From the IMG/VR virus record IMGVR_UViG_3300031612_000039, positions 1 to 32,003 of that record: DNA of 32,003 nt, one strand, 5' to 3'. A model generated the notes under the pieces. It ran no database searches. It was not told where the DNA came from and saw only the letters and a program-made list of their open reading frames with translations. The stretch comes from a virus. Shown here in pieces: positions 15,558 to 21,802 of the stretch; position 1 is the stretch's first letter, and each line of letters opens with the position of its first letter. Both the position numbers and the translations under genes were made by a program.

Positions 15558-15786
15558 CTCTCTCTCCTTATAGAGAGAGAGAGTGAGCGAGCGCTGTGGA
15601 TATGTGCGTTTTAAAGAGCAACATCAATAACTTACCCTATTTCCTTATCGCTCATTTGCTCACTCACTAAAAGAGCCAGGAATTGATAGCCTTTTTCCCT
15701 TTATAATCAACGACTATTAGAACCTTTTTGTAAAAATACCAAAAACGCGCTCTTTTGATTGCTCACTTGCTCTTTTGGTAAAGAGC
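15558..15786. repeat. Gene-free repeat region with GCTC iterons, AT-rich core and GA tract
   Basis: The longest gap in the window (229 bases) holds repeated GCTC units. GCTCATTTGCTC is at 15650-15661 and GCTCACTTGCTC at 15761-15772. GCTCTTTTG occurs at 15749 and again exactly 20 bases on at 15769, and more GCTC/GAGC units are scattered through the gap. A perfect hairpin GCTCTTT-TGGT-AAAGAGC (15769-15786) abuts the primase-helicase stop. The middle (about 15680-15745) is AT-rich, and a GAGAGA tract lies at 15572-15582. The arrangement (iterons plus AT-rich stretch beside a replication gene) fits an origin or a multi-site operator. No gene is visible. Confidence 0.5.
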
Positions 15787-17814
15787 TCACCTCTTTATTT
15801 CCTCTGGCTGCACGTCAGTTATCATCCCTTCGAGACTCCTTACCATATCCTTTTTTAACGCGGCGTTTAGTGCCCTATCAACATTAGAACGCTTCAATTT
15901 GCCCTCATTGACCATAAAGTCTACGAGTGAGTTGCGATCCGGGTAGAACTCATCGCGTTTGTACATTCTCTTCAAGAATTTTACGACCCGGAGTTCCATC
16001 TTGCCCACCTTATCAGGCATCTTCAAAGGCATATCCTCAGTGTGCGCGATAACACAGCTCTCAACCATCGCGTCATCCTCGTCGAATCCAATAGGCACCA
16101 TCTTTAGCCGGAATCCAAGTTCCTGCGACTCACCACCGTCTCGCAGCTTGTTCACTACTATTGACCGGAGGTCCGCGTTCCGCACTATCTGTAGCTGAAA
16201 GTCCGCTGCACCCAGTAGTGCCGATGAACCCCGAGCGCCCCGATCTTGATCTTTGCCTGTGTGATGTACCAACAACACAGTAGCATCTGTCTTCTCATTT
16301 ATATAACGGCAGTTAGATAGTAGTAGTGACATATCTTCTGCAGCGTTCTCATTTGCTCCCGGGCTTGCACTGGAAAGAGTATCAAACACAACGATCTTGA
16401 TCCCTCCAATGTTGTTAATTGATTCAATAATATCGAGCACGTCATCCCGCTTAGAAAGGTTAACGTTTTGCGGCGTGATGTATAAAGGCGGAGAGTTGGA
16501 CTCATCTATTCCCCTGTCCACTTCATATGCTTTAATTCGGGCGCGAATGCCGTCCTTCCCCTCAACCGCGAAGTACACTACACCACCCTGCTTGACGGGG
16601 AACCCACGCCAATTTTCACCGGTAGCAATCGCATACATGAGATCGAGAACCATGAATGTTTTGCCTCCTCCCGGGGGACCGATAATCATACCCACTTGAG
16701 ACTTGGGTAGAATACCCTTGATATGCCAAGGGATTAGGAACCCTTTCGCCGCGAAGTTGTGGGCCGGTTCTAAATTAAACCGAGACTTCCTGCGCGGAGG
16801 TATTAAATCATCCAGACTAAAAGTATCGCCCACCACTGCTGGTAGTGTAGTAGTAGGAACTACGGGCTCAAAGTCGTTAGCCACTAGCCCCAACTCCATC
16901 AGGTAATCCTCGGTGTGTCTTTCACTGCAATGAGCATGCAGACAGTAGATGCTGGGCTCATCGTATCCATTAGTATGTGCTGGGAAGTAGGTAGTCGAAG
17001 TAATACTGCCTTGGGAACTGTGCTCATGCTCGAACGGGCAGGTTATATGCACTCTCCCGTCACTCTCGGTATCTAACACCATGTTCCTGTCCCGGAGCGT
17101 GTTCAGTAATGGATCTGTGTTGTGAATTGCCTCCATCTTACTTGCCCGGGGGAGTTTAGCAGGCGCAGATGGTTCCGTCGCAAACTCCGCTTCGAGTAAA
17201 TCCCATACCGCTTCAGCCTGTGTCATAGTAAGTGTCGGGATGTCGATTTCATCACTCGGGTAACCAGACTCCCATTGGTATCGCTTTCCGCCAGTGTGTG
17301 TCCCGGCTGCCACCCACTGTTGCCCGGTAGCTAACCACTCGATTATTCCGTGATCACACTTGATGATCCGCTTACCATTGCCCGTACTAATAGGTAACTT
17401 GAAGGGCATTAGAAACTTGGATGAGTCTTCCCGGAACCGGGTAGGAAGGCCATTCATCTGCGCTGGCCCCTGCAGGAATTGTTTGACCTTATAGGATAGT
17501 TCCTTATCTTCGATATCCACGTCGAAAGCGTTACATCCAACGCCCCGGACGCACAGGCTGTAGTCTGGCTCGTTCTGCCACTTTACGAGTTCTCCGGGTG
17601 TAGCTGACTTATTGGTCCATCCTTTGATACCGCATACTTTTCTTCTACTGTCGTATAGTGAGGGGAGCTTACCCATCGTGGTGACCTTAGAATCGGGTGA
17701 TATGGAAGCGTGAGGGTTAGCTACTACTGGGAGTAGATAGTCCGAGAGTCCGAGTGTTTTATTGAACAGCACCCACTCATCTGGGGAGGCCCCCCAACGA
17801 GGTATTTCTGACAT
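15787..17814 (-). CDS. Bifunctional primase/polymerase - RepA-like helicase
   Basis: 675 residues. The N-terminal 180 residues look like a Prim-Pol domain: CNAFDVDIEDKEL gives the DxD metal site and QQWVAAGTHTGGKRYQWESG the later conserved strand. Residues about 260-320 hold a Cys/His cluster (ITCPFEHEHSS, then IYCLHAHCSERH), probably a zinc-binding primase element. Next is a RecA-fold ATPase: Walker A GPPGGGKT near 380, VVYFAVEGKDG, Walker B-like IKIVVFDTLS, and VLLVHHTGKD followed by RGARGSSALLGAADFQLQ, typical of RepA-like hexameric helicases. It would prime and unwind at the phage fork. It is alone on the minus strand, divergent from the other replication genes. Confidence 0.9.
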   Translation of the reverse strand: MSEIPRWGASPDEWVLFNKTLGLSDYLLPVVANPHASISPDSKVTTMGKLPSLYDSRRKVCGIKGWTNKSATPGELVKWQNEPDYSLCVRGVGCNAFDVDIEDKELSYKVKQFLQGPAQMNGLPTRFREDSSKFLMPFKLPISTGNGKRIIKCDHGIIEWLATGQQWVAAGTHTGGKRYQWESGYPSDEIDIPTLTMTQAEAVWDLLEAEFATEPSAPAKLPRASKMEAIHNTDPLLNTLRDRNMVLDTESDGRVHITCPFEHEHSSQGSITSTTYFPAHTNGYDEPSIYCLHAHCSERHTEDYLMELGLVANDFEPVVPTTTLPAVVGDTFSLDDLIPPRRKSRFNLEPAHNFAAKGFLIPWHIKGILPKSQVGMIIGPPGGGKTFMVLDLMYAIATGENWRGFPVKQGGVVYFAVEGKDGIRARIKAYEVDRGIDESNSPPLYITPQNVNLSKRDDVLDIIESINNIGGIKIVVFDTLSSASPGANENAAEDMSLLLSNCRYINEKTDATVLLVHHTGKDQDRGARGSSALLGAADFQLQIVRNADLRSIVVNKLRDGGESQELGFRLKMVPIGFDEDDAMVESCVIAHTEDMPLKMPDKVGKMELRVVKFLKRMYKRDEFYPDRNSLVDFMVNEGKLKRSNVDRALNAALKKDMVRSLEGMITDVQPEEIKR

Positions 17815-17992
17815 GGAAATGATCTCCGGTTATTAAATAAATAAAAGTACCTGCATAAGACTACTCTAAAAAATATTAAAAGTGCAAGGAAAAACTAATT
17901 AATGTCTTTTTAAAGAAATATGTTGACTTTTTAAAAACATGCATGTTATTTTGTTGATGGGTCTAAAGAAGTACCATAACCGAGGATACAAA
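17815..17992. promoter_or_regulatory. Divergent intergenic control region
   Basis: This AT-rich gap of 178 bases separates the leftward late-direction block from the rightward early block. It contains the early promoter listed separately. For the leftward primase-helicase I see only a weak candidate: TTGCAC near 17887, with poor -10 matches 17-18 bases on. CGGAGA precedes its ATG at 17814. No gene is visible in the gap; the frame that starts at 17939 lacks a ribosome site. Confidence 0.5.
17923..17951 (+). promoter_or_regulatory. Early promoter with palindromic operator in the spacer
   Basis: TTGACT (17923-17928), 17 bases, TTATTT (17946-17951): a reasonable sigma70 promoter reading right into the early genes, with transcription expected near 17958. 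The perfect 12-bp palindrome AACATGCATGTT (17936-17947) spans the spacer and touches the -10. That is a good place for a dimeric repressor to block RNA polymerase. No repressor gene is recognised in the window. Confidence 0.55.
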
Positions 17993-18196
17993 ATGAATAA
18001 ATCAAACAACAGATACAAAGAGTTAAGTAAAGAAAATCAATCCGCTATCGACGGATTAGTAAATACAATTGCATCAATGCAAGGGAGTGAATACATGGTC
18101 CCGGTAGTATCAAAGGCCGTTAATACGGCACGTTGCCTAATTGATCTACAATTTAGGGATTGGCTAAATACTAGGGATTACACTAACGAAATCTAA
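17993..18196 (+). CDS. First early gene, unknown
   Basis: 67 residues from ATG 17993 (MNKSNNRYKELSKENQSAID). Helical, with VPVVSKAVNTARCLIDLQF and an RDWLNTRDY end. The start is set by the leader AACCGAGGATACAAAATG, an 18-base stretch repeated exactly before the next gene. No family recognised. As the first gene from the early promoter it is a candidate host-takeover or regulatory protein, by position only. Confidence 0.6.
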   Translation: MNKSNNRYKELSKENQSAIDGLVNTIASMQGSEYMVPVVSKAVNTARCLIDLQFRDWLNTRDYTNEI

Positions 18197-18210
18197 ATAC
18201 GAATCAAACC

Positions 18211-18226
18211 CTCCCCGAAAGGGGAG
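18211..18226 (+). other. GAAA-tetraloop hairpin in early intergenic leader
   Basis: CTCCCC-GAAA-GGGGAG forms a six-pair stem with a stable GNRA tetraloop, 14 bases past the first early stop and 20 bases before the next start. No T-run follows. It is paired in design with the hairpin at 18473-18490 and may protect or process the early message. Confidence 0.6.
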
Positions 18227-18246
18227 ATCTAAACCGAGGATACAAA

Positions 18247-18465
18247 ATGTATAAATTAACAGACAAAGTATTATTTGAACAAGCAGTGGTAACAATGGCA
18301 GAACTTAGAAAAGAACTTGAGAACATTACTAACATGTATCTTGCACAAGTGGAGCTTACAGGGAAATATAATCAAGAACGAAAAGAGCTTAGAAAAGAAG
18401 TGGAAGAACTTAGATATGAATTAAAAAGAGCGCATGCATATATAAGGATGGAAGAAGAAGACTAA
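18247..18465 (+). CDS. Early coiled-coil protein, unknown
   Basis: 72 residues, almost entirely charged heptad-like helix (AELRKELENITNMYLAQVEL, then RKELRKEVEELRYELKRAHA). Probably a coiled-coil dimer. Leader AACCGAGGATACAAAATG is identical over 18 bases to that of the preceding gene. No family recognised. Confidence 0.6.
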   Translation: MYKLTDKVLFEQAVVTMAELRKELENITNMYLAQVELTGKYNQERKELRKEVEELRYELKRAHAYIRMEEED

Positions 18466-18472
18466 ATTAACC

Positions 18473-18490
18473 GCGCCCCGAAAGGGGTGC
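18473..18490 (+). other. Second GAAA-tetraloop hairpin in early unit
   Basis: GCGCCCC-GAAA-GGGGTGC makes a seven-pair stem (one G-U) with a GAAA loop, eight bases after the coiled-coil stop and 17 bases before the next ATG, with the ribosome site GGAGG just beyond. Same architecture as 18211-18226, so the two look like copies of one intercistronic module. Confidence 0.6.
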
Positions 18491-18506
18491 AACTGGAGGT
18501 TACAAA

Positions 18507-18950
18507 ATGACATATTCATTTAAATATTTTTGTGAAGACAACAAATTCGACAGCACCAAGATCGTGTTTAACACTAAAGCTAGGCATGAGATCGAAGATT
18601 ATAAATTTATGAAAGAGGAAGATTCTTTATATAACGGTGAATTTCACCAACTGAAAAAAGAAGCAGAATATTATACATATCGGATGGAGCGGATGGAAAC
18701 ACCCTACAACAGATGTGCTATTACTTTCCGAGATTTCTCAGAATATTGTAACGATTATAGAAAGGCAATGTCAGCATTACACAATGTTGGTATCTGGGGA
18801 GAAGTCATTATCACCGCAACTGGTGCGTATAAATTTACTACTGATAAGGCTGAAATTCAGGGAGCGAGAGACAGAATCGAAGAAGCCAAGAAACCAAAAC
18901 CTGTACCTGATGTGGATGTTTCCGAATTGCTCGGATTATTACAGGCATAA
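18507..18950 (+). CDS. Early protein, unknown
   Basis: 147 residues starting MTYSFKYFCEDNKFDSTKIV. Mixed charged helices (ARHEIEDYKFMKEEDSLYNG), a Tyr/Met-rich middle (YYTYRMERMETPYNRCAITF), a strand pair (WGEVIITATGAYKFTTDK) and an acidic C-terminal end VPDVDVSELLGLLQA that looks like a short linear interaction motif. GGAGG lies eight bases before the ATG. No family recognised. Confidence 0.6.
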   Translation: MTYSFKYFCEDNKFDSTKIVFNTKARHEIEDYKFMKEEDSLYNGEFHQLKKEAEYYTYRMERMETPYNRCAITFRDFSEYCNDYRKAMSALHNVGIWGEVIITATGAYKFTTDKAEIQGARDRIEEAKKPKPVPDVDVSELLGLLQA

Positions 18951-18982
18951 TCTATTTAATTTAAACCAATAGGGGACACAAA

Positions 18983-19219
18983 ATGAACACAACGATACTT
19001 ACCCGGGCCCAGATCAAGGAAGGGGCCAAAGAAGGATGGGCAGATATTCGATCACTGCCCTATGATACTTTTTTTAAGAAAACAGCAACCGCCAAAACCG
19101 TTTTTGTCAGGCAAGGATATAACGCTTTTTCTAAACGGTTCGATTGCCTCGGTTGGGACACCGACGCTGAAGCGGCATTAAAAGGCGATAAATTAGTTTT
19201 TATTAATTTTGAATATTAG
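18983..19219 (+). CDS. Early protein, unknown
   Basis: 78 residues starting MNTTILTRAQIKEGAKEGWA. Contains FFKKTATAKTVFVRQGYNAF and an aromatic end DKLVFINFEY. The leader GGGGACACAAAATG echoes the GGATACAAAATG leader of the earlier genes. Soluble, alpha/beta by eye, no family recognised. Confidence 0.58.
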   Translation: MNTTILTRAQIKEGAKEGWADIRSLPYDTFFKKTATAKTVFVRQGYNAFSKRFDCLGWDTDAEAALKGDKLVFINFEY

Positions 19220-19229
19220 GAGGTATACG

Positions 19230-19364
19230 ATGGAACCAGAACTAGGGATATTAGTACGTGATGGGGTTAAGGTGTACTACACGTACATCAATGGGGTGTA
19301 CTTGGAAAGTTTCAAGTGTTTTAAAGAGGTACCAAAAAAAGAGGAGGATACCAAATGGACGTAA
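19230..19364 (+). CDS. 44-residue early protein, unknown
   Basis: Frame of 44 codons (MEPELGILVRDGVKVYYTYI ...). A perfect AGGAGG (19218-19223) ends six bases before the ATG. Beta-strand-rich then a charged tail (KEVPKKEEDTKWT). Ends by overlapping the next gene by ten bases. Too short to place in a family. Confidence 0.55.
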   Translation: MEPELGILVRDGVKVYYTYINGVYLESFKCFKEVPKKEEDTKWT

Positions 19365-19465
19365 TATTACTTAACAACTGGCAAACTTTAACACTGCTTA
19401 TAGCAGCATGGGTAGCCACCGTGGTCACTATATATCTGATCGTCGTGGGTAAGATAGAGGTTTAA
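19355..19465 (+). CDS. 36-residue single-pass membrane protein
   Basis: MDVILLNNWQTLTLLIAAWV continues into a strongly hydrophobic helix (about residues 11-31) and a short charged end GKIEV. One transmembrane segment. GAGGAGG lies seven bases before the ATG. Small membrane peptides of early phage operons often alter host envelope state or exclude other phages; here that is only a possibility. Confidence 0.55.
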   Translation: MDVILLNNWQTLTLLIAAWVATVVTIYLIVVGKIEV

Positions 19466-19492
19466 CTTTTTTATTTTAATGAGGAAAATAGA

Positions 19493-19621
19493 ATGTCAGA
19501 CCCAATGCAAGATTATGAAGATGATATGGAATTATATGAGCGTGAACAGCTCAGATTGGAAACGGAAGAAGATAGGCGGCGTGAAAATAAAATAGATGAT
19601 AACCACGAGGAAATAAAATGA
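19493..19621 (+). CDS. 42-residue highly acidic early protein
   Basis: MSDPMQDYEDDMELYEREQL then a Glu/Arg-rich helix ending DDNHEEIK. Overall strongly negative, the charge pattern seen in DNA-mimic or inhibitor peptides, though no known one is recognised. GAGG precedes the ATG and the stop overlaps the next, basic protein by ATGA, so the two are translationally coupled. Confidence 0.5.
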   Translation: MSDPMQDYEDDMELYEREQLRLETEEDRRRENKIDDNHEEIK

Positions 19622-19872
19622 TAACATCGCAAGCGTATACGAATGACAAAGGGAACAGACTTTTTACTTGTACAAAAGTTGGGCGAAAATGGGTGACCGG
19701 GGTATGGTGGGAGTACCCGGTTAGGCTCACCAAAATATCAGTAACACTTTATCAAACTTTTAGAGACATTGATAAACAGAAAGCCGGAAGTAAAATGATA
19801 AAATCAATGGCGGTCAAATCTCACGGGAGCCGTAAAAATCTACCAACTGCTTTGAAAAAAGCACTTTACTAA
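19618..19872 (+). CDS. Basic early protein, unknown
   Basis: 84 residues, rich in Lys/Arg/Trp (KVGRKWVTGVWWEYPVRLTK) with an AGSKMIKSMAVKSHGSRKN tail. Strong positive charge contrasts with its acidic overlapping neighbour. Could bind nucleic acid; no family recognised. GAGG lies eight bases before the ATG. Confidence 0.55.
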   Translation: MITSQAYTNDKGNRLFTCTKVGRKWVTGVWWEYPVRLTKISVTLYQTFRDIDKQKAGSKMIKSMAVKSHGSRKNLPTALKKALY

Positions 19873-19883
19873 GAGGAAGCGTA

Positions 19884-20042
19884 ATGCAAACTTTAAATTT
19901 TGTACGAAAAGCAACCGAAGAAAAAGACAACACACTCGGATATCTTTACATCCACCACTGGCCAACCGGCTGGCAAGAACTAATATTTAATTCAAAAGAA
20001 AAAGCTAAAACTTGGCTAAAAAATGAAAACGAGGAGAACTGA
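19884..20042 (+). CDS. 52-residue early protein, unknown
   Basis: MQTLNFVRKATEEKDNTLGY, then YIHHWPTGWQELIFNSKEKA and a Lys/Glu/Asn-rich tail. GAGGAAG precedes the ATG. Short beta plus helix layout. Ends two bases before the next start. No family recognised. Confidence 0.52.
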   Translation: MQTLNFVRKATEEKDNTLGYLYIHHWPTGWQELIFNSKEKAKTWLKNENEEN

Positions 20043-20043
20043 A

Positions 20044-20373
20044 ATGATAATAATGGAATTAGTAGGTGGAGTACCAACCGCCAGTGGCGGTCCAGTGAGT
20101 AGTTTTGATCGTCGGAAGGTAGAATCACACCTAGGCACTAATAAGTGTGGCCCTGTGATTTATCAAGGCTCCCCGGTATGGGCCCGGGACAGCGAAATGG
20201 GAGTCATCAAGAACTGGTACACCGGGAAAGATGTTAAGTGTGCTGCAAATAGCCGGGAGCAAATACTAGAAAGAAAGTGTGAGCTACTCCGTAAAAGTGT
20301 GGCAGACACTGCCGCGATCACTCTAGAAACTTTAAGACAACTATCTGAGTTGGACGACAAAAATAAAGATTGA
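20044..20373 (+). CDS. Early protein, unknown
   Basis: 109 residues from ATG 20044 (MIIMELVGGVPTASGGPVSS); GAGGAG eight bases upstream picks this start over a codon at 20023 inside the previous gene. Central WARDSEMGVIKNWYTGKDVK, then a C-terminal helix (LERKCELLRKSVADTAAITL). No family recognised. Confidence 0.57.
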   Translation: MIIMELVGGVPTASGGPVSSFDRRKVESHLGTNKCGPVIYQGSPVWARDSEMGVIKNWYTGKDVKCAANSREQILERKCELLRKSVADTAAITLETLRQLSELDDKNKD

Positions 20374-20415
20374 AGGCCAATTGGAAAAGTAGTAACATTG
20401 CTTAAAGGAATGAAA

Positions 20416-20472
20416 ATGCTAGATTATTTGAAGTCAATTTGGTATAAAATTTTTGGTAAAAAGAAGGAGTAG
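20416..20472 (+). CDS. 18-residue cationic amphipathic peptide
   Basis: Frame MLDYLKSIWYKIFGKKKE with AAAGGA seven bases before ATG 20416. The pattern (alternating hydrophobics then KKK) is that of an amphipathic membrane-active peptide. Translation is plausible given the ribosome site, but the frame is so short that chance is a real alternative. Confidence 0.35.
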   Translation: MLDYLKSIWYKIFGKKKE

Positions 20473-20497
20473 TAGAAAAAAGCCTTGCAGATTGAGT

Positions 20498-20551
20498 GCG
20501 GCGTTCTGTTAACGTATCCGCCCGTTGCTGCAACCCGGATGGGTAACCGGG
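20498..20551 (+). ncRNA. Predicted structured RNA element
   Basis: Three stem-loops stand back to back in a 104-base gene-free stretch: GCGG-CGTT / AACG-(TAT)-CCGC at 20498-20521, GTTG/CAAC at 20524-20534, and CCCGG/CCGGG with an eight-base loop at 20534-20551. The second and third share a base so are alternatives. It could be a leader of the 127-residue gene that starts at 20577, or a separate small RNA. No known family recognised. Confidence 0.4.
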
Positions 20552-20576
20552 ACTAATTTATTAAAGAGGGCTATTG

Positions 20577-20960
20577 ATGGACGACACACTGTACGCGATG
20601 AAGACTGATTTTTATATATCTCTCGATCTCGAGGAGAAATCCCAAAACTCTTTTGACGGGTCCGCACTCCACATCCTTTTCCTCCGCGATGTCATCGAGA
20701 TATTAACCCGGGAAAAAGTTAAACATTTTTTCCTCACGGATTACAGTGAATTCGCAATGGGTGAAAAAAGGAAAGGAGTAAAAGTTACCATTATGCACCC
20801 TTATGACGACGATGCCGATGAACCTAACTTCGAGGCTACTTTACAGTGTGACCGGGTAGCTCAAAAGTTTAGGTCAAACTTTCATTTAGGTAATGTCCTA
20901 GTTATACATTCCGAGGTCGCAGGCAAATTAGTAACTGGAAAGGAGATCCCCGATGCTTAA
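20577..20960 (+). CDS. Unknown protein
   Basis: 127 residues from ATG 20577 (MDDTLYAMKTDFYISLDLEE); GAGGG eight bases upstream. Alpha/beta by eye: LHILFLRDVIEILTREKVKH, KGVKVTIMHPYDDDADEPNF and LGNVLVIHSEVAGKLVTG. Soluble, acidic, no family recognised. Its end overlaps the next gene. Confidence 0.58.
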   Translation: MDDTLYAMKTDFYISLDLEEKSQNSFDGSALHILFLRDVIEILTREKVKHFFLTDYSEFAMGEKRKGVKVTIMHPYDDDADEPNFEATLQCDRVAQKFRSNFHLGNVLVIHSEVAGKLVTGKEIPDA

Positions 20961-21177
20961 CAAATGGTTAGGACCGCGAAAATCCGAAGGAGAACTTCTT
21001 GTAGACGCGGTGGTCTGGAATAACCCTCCAAAACCACCCCGGAGACTTGGAGACATGACCGAGAAGGAGTTAAAGACAGAGTTATCGCAAATACATAGGG
21101 TGCTCCGAGGAGGTGGTAATCTGGTAATGTCTAAAGACCTCGATCAAACAATTAACTTTTTACCAAATGGGCTGTGA
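20953..21177 (+). CDS. Unknown small protein
   Basis: 74 residues starting MLNKWLGPRKSEGELLVDAV. Pro-rich stretch NNPPKPPRRLGD, then a helix (MTEKELKTELSQIHRVLRGG). The ATG is reached through an eight-base overlap with the previous gene, preceded by AAGGAGAT. No family recognised. Confidence 0.55.
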   Translation: MLNKWLGPRKSEGELLVDAVVWNNPPKPPRRLGDMTEKELKTELSQIHRVLRGGGNLVMSKDLDQTINFLPNGL

Positions 21178-21434
21178 TGAAAAAGTTAGAAGACAAGACT
21201 ATTGACGAGCTATTGCCGATGGTAACTACCGAGCTAGAAGGAGAGTTAATGGTACGGCTATGTGAAGCAACGATAGAAGATGTCGCAGAGGAAGAAGAAG
21301 AAGTATTCATGGAGGTCGAGGTTGATTTTGAAGACCTTGAGGAAAAAGAGATGATGCCGATATACGTCGCGCAGGTTATATGCGCCTGTGGAATGCTAGT
21401 TACGGCGGCTAGTATATTAATATTCATTTGTTAG
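21177..21434 (+). CDS. Acidic tail-anchored membrane protein
   Basis: 85 residues. The soluble part is dominated by Glu/Asp (VAEEEEEVFMEVEVDFEDLE), and a hydrophobic segment PIYVAQVICACGMLVTAASI ends at the C-terminus (about 62-85). So it should be C-tail anchored with a negative cytoplasmic domain. The start shares its A with the previous stop (TGATG). No family recognised. Confidence 0.57.
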   Translation: MKKLEDKTIDELLPMVTTELEGELMVRLCEATIEDVAEEEEEVFMEVEVDFEDLEEKEMMPIYVAQVICACGMLVTAASILIFIC

Positions 21435-21454
21435 TTAATAAAAAGGGGCAAAAG

Positions 21455-21802
21455 ATGGGAATTGAACAAGACATTAAAGACATTAAGATAGCGATAGAAG
21501 AACTCCGGGCTGATCTTGCATCCTCCCGGGCAAGCAATAAAGCAAAAACAAAAACAGTAGCTGAAAAGCTGACGGCAAAAGCAGCACCGGCAGAAAAAAT
21601 AAGTGTCGAAGTTACTTTTGGTGAGGTTCGCAAAGAGGTTATTGAGTGGATAACGCCACAGGTTAAGAAAGATAAGCAGGCCGGGACAGCGGTGATGCAA
21701 AAACTGCTAAAGCAGTTCACCGGGGGCGAACCTTTCCAGTCAGAGTTTGTCCCGGCTAAAAACTTTGGTGCCATACTAGCGTATGTGAGGAGTACTAAAT
21801 AA
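21455..21802 (+). CDS. Small protein upstream of the DUF2800 nuclease
   Basis: 115 residues from ATG 21455 (MGIEQDIKDIKIAIEELRAD). N-terminal coiled coil, Ala/Lys-rich linker, and a C-terminal domain: VTFGEVRKEVIEWITPQVKK, then AVMQKLLKQFTGG and ILAYVRSTK. This resembles short phage proteins near single-strand-annealing or nuclease genes. The stop and next start overlap as TAATG, which links it to the DUF2800 gene. Function unknown. Confidence 0.58.
   Translation: MGIEQDIKDIKIAIEELRADLASSRASNKAKTKTVAEKLTAKAAPAEKISVEVTFGEVRKEVIEWITPQVKKDKQAGTAVMQKLLKQFTGGEPFQSEFVPAKNFGAILAYVRSTK

Noticed and set aside
17939-17992. 18-residue N-terminal extension of the first early gene
   Set aside because: The upstream ATG overlaps the predicted -10 element; the repeated leader marks 17993 as the real start.
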